A stretch of DNA of 64,000 bases, from assembly GCA_014649355.1 (NCBI GenBank), contig BMSW01000003.1:1-64000 (forward strand), read 5' to 3'. Shown here one piece after another: positions 32,601 through 40,567 of this stretch. The translations under genes were made by a program, and so were the position numbers. Below the pieces are notes generated by a model. It ran no database searches. It was not told where the DNA came from and worked only from the letters and a program-made list of their open reading frames with translations. How positions within the stretch are numbered: the stretch's first letter is position 1; every line of letters begins with the position of its first letter. The stretch comes from Streptomyces althioticus. Its GTDB lineage: Bacteria > Actinomycetota > Actinomycetes > Streptomycetales > Streptomycetaceae.

Positions 32601-33155
32601 ATGGACAGCGACGGGCGGTACGAGCAGCGGGTCGAGTGGGCCGTCGTGGACACTCTCATCGGCCCGCTGCTGCTGGCGGCGACCCGCGAGGGCCTGGTCA
32701 CCGTGGTCTTCCACGCCACCGACGAGGTGCGCGACAAGGCGTTGGAGCGGCTGGCGTCCCGGCTCGGCTCCGAGCCCGTGGAGGAGCCCGGCTCCCCCCT
32801 GCTGGCCGAGGCGATACGCCAGTTCGAGGCCTACTTCGCCGGTGAGCGGCACTCCTTCGAACTGCCGCTGGACTGGTCGCTGATCTCGGGCTTCAACCGC
32901 GAGGTGCTGCGCGAGTTGGCCACCACCGTGCCGTTCGGCACGGTGGTGGGGTACGGCGACCTGGCGGGCCGCGTCGGTCAGCCGGGCGCCGCGCAGGCCG
33001 TGGGCATGGCCATGGGCGCCAACCCGCTTCCCGTCGTCGTGCCCTGCCACCGGGTCGTGGAGAGCGGCGGCGGCATCGGCGGGTTCGGGGGCGGGCTGGA
33101 GACCAAGCGGCGCCTGCTCGCCCTGGAGGGTGTGCTGCCGGAACCGCTGTTCTGA
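32601..33155 (+). CDS. ogt: Methylated-DNA--protein-cysteine methyltransferase
   Basis: This 184-residue repair protein transfers alkyl groups from O6-alkylguanine to its own cysteine. The acceptor motif is VVPCHRVV near residue 150, preceded by the helix-turn-helix region TVVGYGDLAGRVGQPGAAQAVG, and followed by GGFGGGLETKRRLLALE. The length is typical of single-domain Ogt. TACGGT ends seven bases before the ATG and there is no ribosome-binding site, suggesting a leaderless transcript. It is not fused to an Ada regulator. Confidence 0.95.
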   Translation: MDSDGRYEQRVEWAVVDTLIGPLLLAATREGLVTVVFHATDEVRDKALERLASRLGSEPVEEPGSPLLAEAIRQFEAYFAGERHSFELPLDWSLISGFNREVLRELATTVPFGTVVGYGDLAGRVGQPGAAQAVGMAMGANPLPVVVPCHRVVESGGGIGGFGGGLETKRRLLALEGVLPEPLF

Positions 33156-33182
33156 CGGCCGCGCCGACTGTGGGACCGCGGC

Positions 33183-33611
33183 TCAGTCGTAGTGGCGCGC
33201 CTCGAAGATGTTGCCGTCGGGGTCGCGGAAGTAGAAGCTGCGCCTGGCCAGGCCGCGTGCGCCGAAGGAGTCGTGGGCGATGTCCGACACCGGGACCGAC
33301 TGCTCCCGCAGACGGTCGAGGAGGGCGTCGAAGGCGTCCGCGGACAGCGACAGGCAGACGTGGTTCACGGGGTGGCCGGAGCTGTCGGCGGCCCCGGGGA
33401 GCATCGTCATGCGGTCGGCCTTGGCGCGCGGCATGAGGTCGAGGATCGTCTCCTCGCTGACGCGCACCGAGGGGAAGGGCGCCTCGCCGGCCGAGAAGTC
33501 GGCGAGCCTGACCGGCTCCAGGCCGACGGCCTTCTCGTAGAAGTGCGCGGCGGCGATCGGGTCGCTCACCCAGAGAACGATGTGGTCGAGCCGGGTCGCG
33601 TGATCTGTCAT
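33183..33611 (-). CDS. VOC (glyoxalase/dioxygenase-fold) family protein
   Basis: This 142-residue protein has the paired beta-alpha-beta-beta-beta fold of vicinal-oxygen-chelate proteins: RLDHIVLWVSDPIAAAHFYEKAVGLEPVRL at the start of the first half (His and following strand) and VNHVCLSLSADAFDALLDRL with YFRDPDGNIFEARHY in the second. Metal ligands would be the first His, the second-half His and the final Glu. The substrate is unknown; it could be a lyase, a dioxygenase or a drug-binding protein. The ATG at 33611 is isolated, and the gene converges on ogt. Confidence 0.85.
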   Translation of the reverse strand: MTDHATRLDHIVLWVSDPIAAAHFYEKAVGLEPVRLADFSAGEAPFPSVRVSEETILDLMPRAKADRMTMLPGAADSSGHPVNHVCLSLSADAFDALLDRLREQSVPVSDIAHDSFGARGLARRSFYFRDPDGNIFEARHYD

Positions 33612-33710
33612 GGCCCCAGCCTCCGCGAGCCGTGTGACGCACCGCAAGGGTTTGGCCCGGCGTGCCGCCCGCCAGAGATGGAGGGAGAGGCGGCAGACGG
33701 GAGGCAACGC

Positions 33711-34622
33711 GTGGTGCTCATGGTGTCGGAAGAGGTACGGGACGCGATCGCGACGGGCCGGCCGGTGGTGGCCCTGGAATCCACGATCATCGCCCACGGC
33801 CTGCCCCGGCCGCGCAATCTCCAGGTGGCGCGCGAACTGGAGGCCGCGGTGCGGCGGGAGGGCGCGGTTCCGGCGACGATCGCGGTGCTGGACGGCATGC
33901 CGCGGGTCGGCCTGGACAAGGAGCAGCTGGAGCGGGTCGCCAACGAGGGCGGCATCCGCAAGCTGGGCCACCGCGACCTGCCGCTCGCGGTGGCCGCGGG
34001 GGCGAGCGGCGCGACGACGGTCTCGGCGACCGCGCTGCTCGCGGCGCTCGCGGGCATCCGTGTCTTCGCCACGGGCGGCCTCGGCGGGGTGCACCGCGAA
34101 TGGACGGTCACCCAGGACGAGTCCGCCGACCTGGGGCTGCTCGCGCGCACCCGGATCACCGTGGTGTGCGCGGGCGTGAAGTCGATCCTCGACGTGCCGG
34201 CGACCCTGCAGCGGCTGGAGACGCTGGGCGTGGCGGTCGCCGGGTACGGCACGGACCGCTTCCCCGGCTTCTACCTGTCGGACTCCGGGCATCCGGTGGA
34301 CTGGCGGCTGGACACCCCGGAGGAGGTGGCCCGGGTGATGCGGGCGCAGGACGCGCTCGGGGGTCCGGAGTCGGCGCTGATCGTCGCCAACCCGGTGCCG
34401 GAGGACGAGCAGCTGGATCCCGGGACGCACGCGCGGGTGCTCGACGAGGCACTGCGGGCGTGCGAGGCCGCCGGGGTCACCGGTCAGGGCGTCACCCCGT
34501 TCCTGCTGGACCACCTGGTGCGGCACACCGACGGCGCGTCCCTCGAGGCCAATCTGGCGGCGGTGCGCGGCAACGTGGGGCTCGCGGCCCGGGTGGCGGC
34601 GGCCTGGGCCGCCGGGGCGTGA
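33711..34622 (+). CDS. psuG: Pseudouridine-5'-phosphate glycosidase
   Basis: This 303-residue enzyme reversibly splits pseudouridine 5'-phosphate into uracil and ribose 5-phosphate. The family motifs VVALESTIIAHGLPRPRN near the N-terminus, KLGHRDLP, VFATGGLGGVHR with the Schiff-base lysine region CAGVKSILD, and TPFLLDHLV are all present. The GTG at 33711 has GGGAGG six bases upstream; a later ATG at 33720 is less well placed. The stop overlaps the start of a PfkB kinase by four bases, so the pair should form a pseudouridine salvage unit. Confidence 0.94.
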   Translation: MVLMVSEEVRDAIATGRPVVALESTIIAHGLPRPRNLQVARELEAAVRREGAVPATIAVLDGMPRVGLDKEQLERVANEGGIRKLGHRDLPLAVAAGASGATTVSATALLAALAGIRVFATGGLGGVHREWTVTQDESADLGLLARTRITVVCAGVKSILDVPATLQRLETLGVAVAGYGTDRFPGFYLSDSGHPVDWRLDTPEEVARVMRAQDALGGPESALIVANPVPEDEQLDPGTHARVLDEALRACEAAGVTGQGVTPFLLDHLVRHTDGASLEANLAAVRGNVGLAARVAAAWAAGA

Positions 34623-35530
34623 GCGGGCCGGGCGGGGCGCTGCTGGTCGTCGGTGACGTGATCACGGACGTGGTCGCGTGCCATGCCGGGCCGCTCGCCC
34701 CGGGCACGGACACGGCGGCCGTGATCCGCACGGTGCCGGGCGGGGCCGGCGCGAACGTCGCCTGCTGGGCGGCCCGCCGGGGCGGGTGCGAGGTGCGGCT
34801 GCTGGGGCGGGTGGGCGCGGACGCGGCGGGCTGGCACGAACGGGAGCTGGCCGCCTGCGGGGTGCGTCCGCGGCTGGTCGTGGACGCCGACGTGCCGACG
34901 GGGACGGTCGTCTGTCTGGTCGACGAGGGTGCGGCGGCCGAGCGGACCTTCCTCACCGACAGCGGCGCGTCGCTGAGGCTCGGGCCCGAGGACTGGTCGG
35001 ACGACCTGCTGGACGGGGTGGGCCGGCTGCACCTGTCGGGCTATCTGCTGTTCAGCGGGAGCAGCCGGGCCGTGCTGGCGGTGGCGGTGAAGGCGGCGGG
35101 GGCGCGCGGGGTGCCGGTGAGCGTGGACCCGGCGTCGGCCGGGTTCCTGGCCGAACTGGGTCCGGACCGCTTCCTGTCCCTTGTGGAGGGTGTGGACGTG
35201 CTGCTGCCGAGCCGCGACGAGGCGTGCCTGCTGACGGGGTGTCCGGACGTTGCGGAGGCGGCGGCGTCGCTGAGCCGGTCCGTGCCGCTGGTGGTGGTCA
35301 AGCTCGGCGCGGAGGGCGCGCTGCTGGCGCGGTCCGGGGAGGTGTGCGCACGTGTTCCCGCGCTGCCGGTGACGCCTCGGGACACGACCGGCGCGGGCGA
35401 CGCCTTCACCGGGGCCTTCCTCGCGGCGCTGCTGACCGGTGCGGACCCCGTGCGGGCGGCGGAGGAAGGGTGCAGGGCGGGGGCGTCGGCGGTGGAGCGG
35501 GTGGGGGCACGGCCGCCGGTGCGTGACTGA
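34619..35530 (+). CDS. PfkB-family kinase, probable pseudouridine kinase
   Basis: This 303-residue ribokinase-family enzyme carries VVGDVITDVVA and GGAGANVACWAARRG at the N-terminus and the catalytic DTTGAGDAFTGAFLAALL at the C-terminus. By analogy with PsuK it would phosphorylate pseudouridine for the adjacent PsuG. The start is GTG at 34619 within the GTGA overlap with psuG, giving translational coupling. The identification as a pseudouridine kinase rests on context; the motifs alone only show a PfkB sugar/nucleoside kinase. Confidence 0.88.
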   Translation: MSGPGGALLVVGDVITDVVACHAGPLAPGTDTAAVIRTVPGGAGANVACWAARRGGCEVRLLGRVGADAAGWHERELAACGVRPRLVVDADVPTGTVVCLVDEGAAAERTFLTDSGASLRLGPEDWSDDLLDGVGRLHLSGYLLFSGSSRAVLAVAVKAAGARGVPVSVDPASAGFLAELGPDRFLSLVEGVDVLLPSRDEACLLTGCPDVAEAAASLSRSVPLVVVKLGAEGALLARSGEVCARVPALPVTPRDTTGAGDAFTGAFLAALLTGADPVRAAEEGCRAGASAVERVGARPPVRD

Positions 35531-35563
35531 CGGGACGTCCTCCACAGACGGAAAGCGAACGGA

Positions 35564-35589
35564 ACGTGCGGGTCCACAGGCGCGCACGT
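35564..35589. terminator. Convergent terminator between PfkB kinase and CBS gene
   Basis: ACGTGCG (35564-35570) pairs with CGCACGT (35583-35589), and outer bases (GAACGG with CCGTTC) extend the stem with an internal loop. It lies between two convergent genes. Confidence 0.55.
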
Positions 35590-35622
35590 GCCCTCCCGTT
35601 CCGCCGGTCGCGGGCGGCGGGG

Positions 35623-36051
35623 TCAGCCGGAGGCTGACCGGGCGTAGACGCTCTCGGCGAAGGCGGCGATCTGTTCGTCCGTCAGGTGCTGGGCCAGATC
35701 GGCCTCGCTGATCATGCCGACGAGACGCTTGTCGTCGATGACGGGCAGCCGGCGGATCTGGTGGGTGCGCATCTCGGCGAGGACGTCGTCGACGTCGGCG
35801 TCGGCTTCGATCCAGCGCGGTGTGCCCTTGGCCATCTCGCCCGCGGTGACCTTGGCGGGGTCGTGGCCCATGGCGACGCAGCCGACGACGATGTCCCGGT
35901 CGGTGAGGATGCCGCAGAGCCGTTCGTTCTCGTCGCTGATGGGGAGCGCGCCGACGTTCAGTTCGCGCATCAACTGTGCCGCTCGGTCGAGGGTTTCGTG
36001 TGCGGGGATCCACTGGGCGCCGCGGTGCATGATGTCTCCGGCGGTGGTCAT
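35623..36051 (-). CDS. Two-CBS-domain protein
   Basis: This 142-residue cytoplasmic protein consists of two CBS motifs and little else. The first is GDIMHRGAQWI through LCGILTDRDIV; the second is RWIEADADVDDVLAEM through RLVGMISEADLAQHL. Such stand-alone Bateman modules bind adenine nucleotides and report energy status to partner proteins. The C-terminus (ESVYARSASG) has no effector domain. GGGAGG lies seven bases before the ATG at 36051. No partner gene is obvious. Confidence 0.93.
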   Translation of the reverse strand: MTTAGDIMHRGAQWIPAHETLDRAAQLMRELNVGALPISDENERLCGILTDRDIVVGCVAMGHDPAKVTAGEMAKGTPRWIEADADVDDVLAEMRTHQIRRLPVIDDKRLVGMISEADLAQHLTDEQIAAFAESVYARSASG

Positions 36052-36250
36052 GAGGTACCTCCCGGTGCCGGACGGCCGGCGCGGCGCGGGGGCGCGCCGC
36101 GAGTCCCGACGCCCTTCATTGTCGTCGTGCCGCTCCCGGACGGCACCCTCAGCCGACGGCGCCGCGCCCTTGGCCTCGGCACGGCCCCGACTCCGACTCC
36201 GACTCCGCCCAGCCCTGCCCTGCCCTGGCCGAGCCCCTGCGGCCGTGCTC

Positions 36251-36883
36251 TCAGCCGCGCCAGGCCGGGTGACGGGGGTCGTCGGCCCGTACGAGCACGT
36301 CGGCGGTGCCGGCCGGGTCGGTCTCCTGCTCGTAGCGGTCGAAGGAGGGCAGGGTCCAGTGCTCGGCCTCGGGGGTGCGGCGGCGCAGCGCACCGGGTGA
36401 GAGGAGGACGTGGACGGTCAGGTCGAAGGGGAACCAGTGGTGCAGGAGGAACGGGCCGTGCAGCAACAGCACGCCCCCGGGCGGCAGTTCGACGTACGGG
36501 CTGCGGGTGGCGCGGTCGGTGACCGGGTCCCGGAGGTCGGGCAGCACACGTCCGCTGCCGCCGGGGCCGAGCGGGTCGAACACCTCGCGCCACAGGGCAC
36601 CGGTGTCGTACCAGCCGCTGTAGTAGGACTCCAGGTCCTGGTGGCCGTACTCGAGCCGGACCGAGGCGTGGCGCAGGAAGCCCTCCGTGCCGACGACCAG
36701 GCCGGCGCGGCCGCGGACGCGCAGCGCCTCCGCGAGCCGTTCGGCGAGGTCTCCCGGGCGGGCGGCCGGGGCGCCGTCGAGGGCGACGCGGAGCCAGGGG
36801 GCGCCGTCGGCCGTGTCGAGGTCCAGCAGGCGTTCGGCGAGCAGGTCGACGAGCCGGTCCCAGGTGATCGCTTCGAGTCGCAC
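36251..36883 (-). CDS. Uridine kinase-like protein without a recognisable P-loop
   Basis: This is a 210-residue protein that I recognise as the Streptomyces protein often labelled uridine kinase. LRVALDGAPAARPGDLAERLAEAL aligns with the nucleotide-binding start of that superfamily but lacks the expected GxxGxGK. EYGHQDLESYYSGWYDTGAL, LPPGGVLLLHGPFLLHHWF and a helical end follow. It may bind a phosphate by a different loop or have lost kinase activity. The start is GTG at 36883 from the family N-terminus; no good ribosome-binding site precedes it. It stands alone. Confidence 0.75.
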   Translation of the reverse strand: MRLEAITWDRLVDLLAERLLDLDTADGAPWLRVALDGAPAARPGDLAERLAEALRVRGRAGLVVGTEGFLRHASVRLEYGHQDLESYYSGWYDTGALWREVFDPLGPGGSGRVLPDLRDPVTDRATRSPYVELPPGGVLLLHGPFLLHHWFPFDLTVHVLLSPGALRRRTPEAEHWTLPSFDRYEQETDPAGTADVLVRADDPRHPAWRG

Positions 36884-37094
36884 ACGGCCATGATGCGGCA
36901 CGTGTCGAACGGAACCGGAACCGCTCAGGAAGACCGGGGGCCCCGGGCAGACGTGGGCGGTGGACGTTCGCGTATGGGTGTGCGTCGTCCGGCCATGGCC
37001 CGGCGCGGTGGGGGCCCGTTCACTGGTGGTGCGGGCGGCCGGGCGAAGGGCCCGGCCGGAAGGACGAGGGTGACGAGGACGACGGGGTGAGGAC

Positions 37095-37577
37095 ATGGGT
37101 GACGGGGCGTACGCCGTGCTGACGGCGCTGGGTGCGCTGGGGACCGGGCTGGTGGCCGGGGTGTTCTGCGCGTTCTCGACGTTCGTGATGCGGGGGCTGG
37201 CGTCGCTGCCGGCGGCGCGGGGTGTGGCCGCGATGCAGGCGATCAACGTGGCGGCGGTGCGGCCGCCGTTCATGGCGGTGTTCCTCGGCACGACGGCGCT
37301 GAGCGCGGTGCTCACGGTGGTGACGCTCGTGAGATGGCCGGACGAGGGCGCGGTCGCTTCGGTGGTGGGCGGCGTGCTGTTCCTGTGCGGGTCGTTCGGC
37401 CTGACCGTGGCGGCGAACGTACCCCGCAACGAGCGGCTGGCCCGTCTCGACGCGGGCGGGGAGGAGGCGGCCGCGTACTGGCCGGAGTACGTGCGCGGGT
37501 GGACGCGGTGGAACCACGTCCGCGCCGTCGCCTCGGCCGGGGCGGCGTTGGCGTACCTCCTCGCCCTCACCGGCTGA
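37095..37577 (+). CDS. DUF1772-like small membrane protein
   Basis: This is a 160-residue membrane protein with four hydrophobic segments (about residues 6-28, 52-72, 85-106 and 138-157). The pattern GLVAGVFCAFSTFVM, MQAINVAAVRPPFMAVF and VPRNERLA fits the DUF1772/anthrone-oxygenase-like family, whose function in most bacteria is unknown. GTGAGGAC directly precedes the ATG. It is encoded alone before gltD with a 118-base gap. Confidence 0.82.
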   Translation: MGDGAYAVLTALGALGTGLVAGVFCAFSTFVMRGLASLPAARGVAAMQAINVAAVRPPFMAVFLGTTALSAVLTVVTLVRWPDEGAVASVVGGVLFLCGSFGLTVAANVPRNERLARLDAGGEEAAAYWPEYVRGWTRWNHVRAVASAGAALAYLLALTG

Positions 37578-37695
37578 GGCGCCGTACGCACGGTGTCCGG
37601 CACGCTGCGGGCCGAGGTGGGCGGACGTATCGTGTGCGCAGGAGTGCCGCCCGACGACGCACGGCCTGTCCCCCGCGCACGCAAGGAAGACGGCC

Positions 37696-39186
37696 ATGGC
37701 AGATCCCAAGGGTTTCCTCACCACGCCCCGCCAGGAATGGCCGCGCCGGCCGGTGGAGGAACGGGCCCGCGACTGGGACGAGGTGTACGTCCCCGGGGGA
37801 CTGCTGCCGATCATCAGCGAGCAGGCCGACCGGTGCATGGACTGCGGTGTGCCGTTCTGTCACGAGGCCTGTCCGCTAGGCAATCTCATCCCGGAGTGGA
37901 ACGACCTGGTCTCCCGGGAGGACTGGCGGGCGGCTGCGGAGCGGCTGCACGCCACGAACAACTTCCCCGAGTTCACGGGGAGGCTGTGCCCGGCGCCCTG
38001 CGAGGCCGGCTGTGTGCTCGCCATCAACCAGCCGGCGGTGACCATCAAGAACGTCGAGTGCGCCGTCGCCGACAAGGCGTGGGAGGAGGGGTTCGCCGTA
38101 CCGGCCCCGCCCGACCGGCTGTCCGGGCGGACGGTCGCGGTCATCGGTTCGGGCCCCACGGGACTGGCCGCCGCCCAGCAGCTGACGCGGGCCGGGCACA
38201 CGGTCGCCGTGTACGAGCGGGACGACCGGATCGGCGGACTCATGCGGTACGGGATCCCCGCTTTCAAGATGGAGAAGCACCATCTGGAGCGGCGCGTGGA
38301 GCAGATGCGGGCCGAGGGGACGAGGTTCCGCACGTCGACCACGGTCGGGCGGGACGTGGACGCGGCGGAGCTGCGGAGCCGCTACGACGCGGTGGTGATC
38401 GCCACGGGGGCGACGGCGTGGCGGGAGCTGCCGGTGCCGGGGCGTGACCTCGCGGGCATCCACCAGGCGATGGAGTACCTGCCGCTGGCCAACCGGGTGT
38501 GCGAGGGCGACCTGGGGAGGTCGCCCCTGTCGGCGGAGGGGCGGCACGTGGTCATCGTCGGGGGCGGTGACACGGGCGCGGACTGCCTGGGGACGGCGGT
38601 GCGGGAGCGGGCCGCGTCGGTCACCCAGCTGGACATCTACCGGAAGCCGGGCAGCGAGCGCGACGAGGAGAACGAGCCCTGGCCGACGTATCCGAAGCTG
38701 TACCGGCTGTCGGCGGCGCACGAGGAGGCGGGCGCGCTGCGGACGGCGCCTGCGGCACGTGCCGACGCGCGGTTGTTCGCCGCGTCGACGCTGCGTTTCG
38801 AGGGGGACGAGGAAGGGCGGGTGCGCGGGCTGCGCCTGGTCGAGGTGGACGCGGAGCGCAGGCCGGTGCCGGGGACGGAGCGGACGCTGCCCGCCGACCT
38901 GGTGCTGCTCGCGCTCGGCTTCTCCGGGCCGGACCAGGGCGACGGGATCATCGGGCAGCTCGGTCTCGGGCTGGAGCCGCGCGGCACGATCGCGCGCGGG
39001 CCGGACTTCGCCACGAACGTGCCGGGCGTCTTCGCGGCGGGCGACGCCGGCCGGGGGCAGTCGCTGATCGTGTGGGCCATCGCGGAGGGGCGGGCGGTGG
39101 CGGCGTCCGTCGACCGCTTCCTGACGGGCGGCACGAGCCGTCTGCCCGCGCCGATCGGCCCGTACGACCGGCCCATGACCGTCTGA
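37696..39186 (+). CDS. gltD: Glutamate synthase small subunit (GltD-type) flavoprotein
   Basis: This 496-residue FAD/NADPH protein has two N-terminal iron-sulfur motifs (CMDCGVPFC...CPLGN near residue 47 and CPAPCEAGC near residue 97), an FAD dinucleotide motif VIGSGPTGLAAAQQL, an NADPH motif VIVGGGDTGADC and a C-terminal GVFAAGDAGRGQSL. In glutamate synthase it passes electrons from NADPH to the large subunit, but no gltB is adjacent. It could serve an unlinked GltB or be one of the many GltD-like oxidoreductases. AAGGAAG lies seven bases before the ATG. Confidence 0.92.
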   Translation: MADPKGFLTTPRQEWPRRPVEERARDWDEVYVPGGLLPIISEQADRCMDCGVPFCHEACPLGNLIPEWNDLVSREDWRAAAERLHATNNFPEFTGRLCPAPCEAGCVLAINQPAVTIKNVECAVADKAWEEGFAVPAPPDRLSGRTVAVIGSGPTGLAAAQQLTRAGHTVAVYERDDRIGGLMRYGIPAFKMEKHHLERRVEQMRAEGTRFRTSTTVGRDVDAAELRSRYDAVVIATGATAWRELPVPGRDLAGIHQAMEYLPLANRVCEGDLGRSPLSAEGRHVVIVGGGDTGADCLGTAVRERAASVTQLDIYRKPGSERDEENEPWPTYPKLYRLSAAHEEAGALRTAPAARADARLFAASTLRFEGDEEGRVRGLRLVEVDAERRPVPGTERTLPADLVLLALGFSGPDQGDGIIGQLGLGLEPRGTIARGPDFATNVPGVFAAGDAGRGQSLIVWAIAEGRAVAASVDRFLTGGTSRLPAPIGPYDRPMTV

Positions 39187-39326
39187 CCCGCCTCCGCGCA
39201 CTCCGTCGCGCGCACCCCCGGGCCGCCCGCACGCCGCCTGGACCGCACGGCCGTCCGTGGCCGGCCCGTACCGTGGCTGGAATCCGACTCACCCGGCCGG
39301 CGCCCGCCCGCCCGGACCCCGCACGC

Positions 39327-39372
39327 CGACGCCCCCGGGCTCCCCGCCGAAGCCGGGCGCCCGGGGGCGTCG
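39327..39372. terminator. Convergent terminator between gltD and methyltransferase
   Basis: A perfect 14-bp stem (39327-39340 with 39359-39372) closes a loop containing a further small stem. It lies 14 bases from the methyltransferase stop and 140 bases after gltD. Confidence 0.75.
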
Positions 39373-39386
39373 AGGTCGGACCGGAC

Positions 39387-40190
39387 CTACGGCTTGCGCG
39401 CCACCGCGCCGTAGCCGGGGATGACCCCGTCGTCCTGGCCGGGGACCGGGTCGCCCAGTTCGGGGTGCCACAGGTGCGGCACCTGGACGCCCGGCTCCAC
39501 GAGGTCGAGGCCGTCGAAGAAGCGGGTGAACTCCTCGCGGCTGCGCAGCGCCAGCGTGACGCCCGCGCCCTTGAGCTTCGCCGAGGCCTCCTCGGATTCC
39601 TCGGGGGTGAAGTCGGCCGTTGCGTGGCTGATCACCAGGTGGCTGCCCGAGGGCAGGGCGTCCACCAGGCGCGTCACCAGTTCGTGCGCGCCGTCCTCGT
39701 CGGGCACGAAGTGCAGCAGCGCGATGAGCGACAGCGCGATCGGCTCGTCGAAGTCGAGGACCTTCCGCGCGCCCTCCAGGATGGTGTCCGGGTCCCGGAC
39801 GTCGGCCTGGAGGTAGTCGGTGACGCCCTCGTCCGTGCCGCGCAGCAGGGCCGCCGCGTGGGCCAGCACGATGGGATCGTTGTCGCAGTAGACGACGCGG
39901 GCGTCCGGCGCGATCCGCTGGGCTATCTGGTGCAGGTTCGGCTCGGTGGGGATGCCGGTGCCGACGTCGAGGAACTGGCGCACGCCCTGTCCGGCCAGCC
40001 AGCGCGTGGCGCGCTGCATGAACGCGCGGTTGACGCGCGCCATGACCGGCACCCTCGGCTCCAGGGCGAGCATCTGCCGGCCCATGGCCTCGTCGACCGG
40101 GTAGTTGTCCTTGCCTCCGAGGTACCAGTCGTACATCCGCGCCGGATGCGGTCTGGTGGTGTCGATCTCCACGGGGTTCTGCCCGGTCAT
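39387..40190 (-). CDS. SAM-dependent methyltransferase, PF04672 type
   Basis: This 267-residue protein belongs to an actinomycete methyltransferase family that I know as PF04672. The N-terminal PHPARMYDWYLGGKDNYPVD is the family signature. The SAM-binding strand FLDVGTGIPTEPN follows, with YCDNDPIVLAHA and ALSLIALLHFVPDE later. Targets are unknown; genes of this family often lie beside DUF397/Scr1-type regulators, as here. The ATG at 40190 is preferred because GGAG lies seven bases upstream. Two TGCCAAG motifs lie in its promoter region. Confidence 0.88.
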   Translation of the reverse strand: MTGQNPVEIDTTRPHPARMYDWYLGGKDNYPVDEAMGRQMLALEPRVPVMARVNRAFMQRATRWLAGQGVRQFLDVGTGIPTEPNLHQIAQRIAPDARVVYCDNDPIVLAHAAALLRGTDEGVTDYLQADVRDPDTILEGARKVLDFDEPIALSLIALLHFVPDEDGAHELVTRLVDALPSGSHLVISHATADFTPEESEEASAKLKGAGVTLALRSREEFTRFFDGLDLVEPGVQVPHLWHPELGDPVPGQDDGVIPGYGAVARKP

Positions 40191-40233
40191 GACGGACTCC
40201 ATAACTGTCTGCAAGCGTTAGTGATCAATTCAG

Positions 40234-40251
40234 TGCCAAGTCGGTGCCAAG
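40234..40251. promoter_or_regulatory. Paired TGCCAAG motif upstream of methyltransferase
   Basis: TGCCAAG occurs at 40234-40240 and 40245-40251, 11 bases apart, so on one face of the helix. The same word recurs at 41626-41632 and 43085-43091 in other promoters around the Scr1/DUF397 locus. It is a candidate operator. Confidence 0.35.
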
Positions 40252-40282
40252 GGAAAAGCAAAGGTAGTGCGGCAATCGGAGG

Positions 40283-40567
40283 TCAGGACAGCAGGAAATC
40301 CGCCTCTCCGGCCTTGGCCCCTTCGATGAAGGCCGTCATCTCGGCGGAGGTGTAGATGAGCGCCGGACCGTCCGGGTCGGTGGACTGGCGGACGGCGATC
40401 CGGCCGTCGTCCAGCTTCATCGCCTCCAGGCAGTTGCCGCCGTTGCCGCCGCTCCAGGGCTTGTGCCAGCCCTCGCTGCCCAGCTCACGGGCGGGCATGC
40501 CGTTGTAGATCCTCCTGGCGTGCGCCCGCGTACCCGGCTGGGTCTTCGGGGGCTTGATGAGTTCCAT
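40283..40567 (-). CDS. DUF397-domain protein (Scr2-like toxin candidate)
   Basis: This 94-residue protein carries the DUF397 core: WHKPWSGGNGGNCLEAMKLDDG, then VRQSTDPDGPALIYTSAEMTAFIEGAK. The tryptophan, the NCLE and the DSxxPxGPxL-type strand are typical. In S. coelicolor a DUF397 protein paired with an Scr1-type regulator has been described as a toxin-antitoxin-like system affecting antibiotic production. The ATG follows the stop of the upstream regulator directly, with no intervening base, so translation is coupled. Confidence 0.9.
   Translation of the reverse strand: MELIKPPKTQPGTRAHARRIYNGMPARELGSEGWHKPWSGGNGGNCLEAMKLDDGRIAVRQSTDPDGPALIYTSAEMTAFIEGAKAGEADFLLS

Noticed and set aside
33662..33710. 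Extended N-terminus of psuG or a fused ORF through psuG and the kinase
   Set aside because: The GTG at 33711 has a good ribosome-binding site; the extension and the long fused frame are not conserved-looking.
36170..36225. CTCCGACTCCGACTCCG and CCTGCCCTGCCCTGG runs as a functional repeat
   Set aside because: Very short, imperfect and in a 199-bp gap; most simply slippage in GC-rich DNA.
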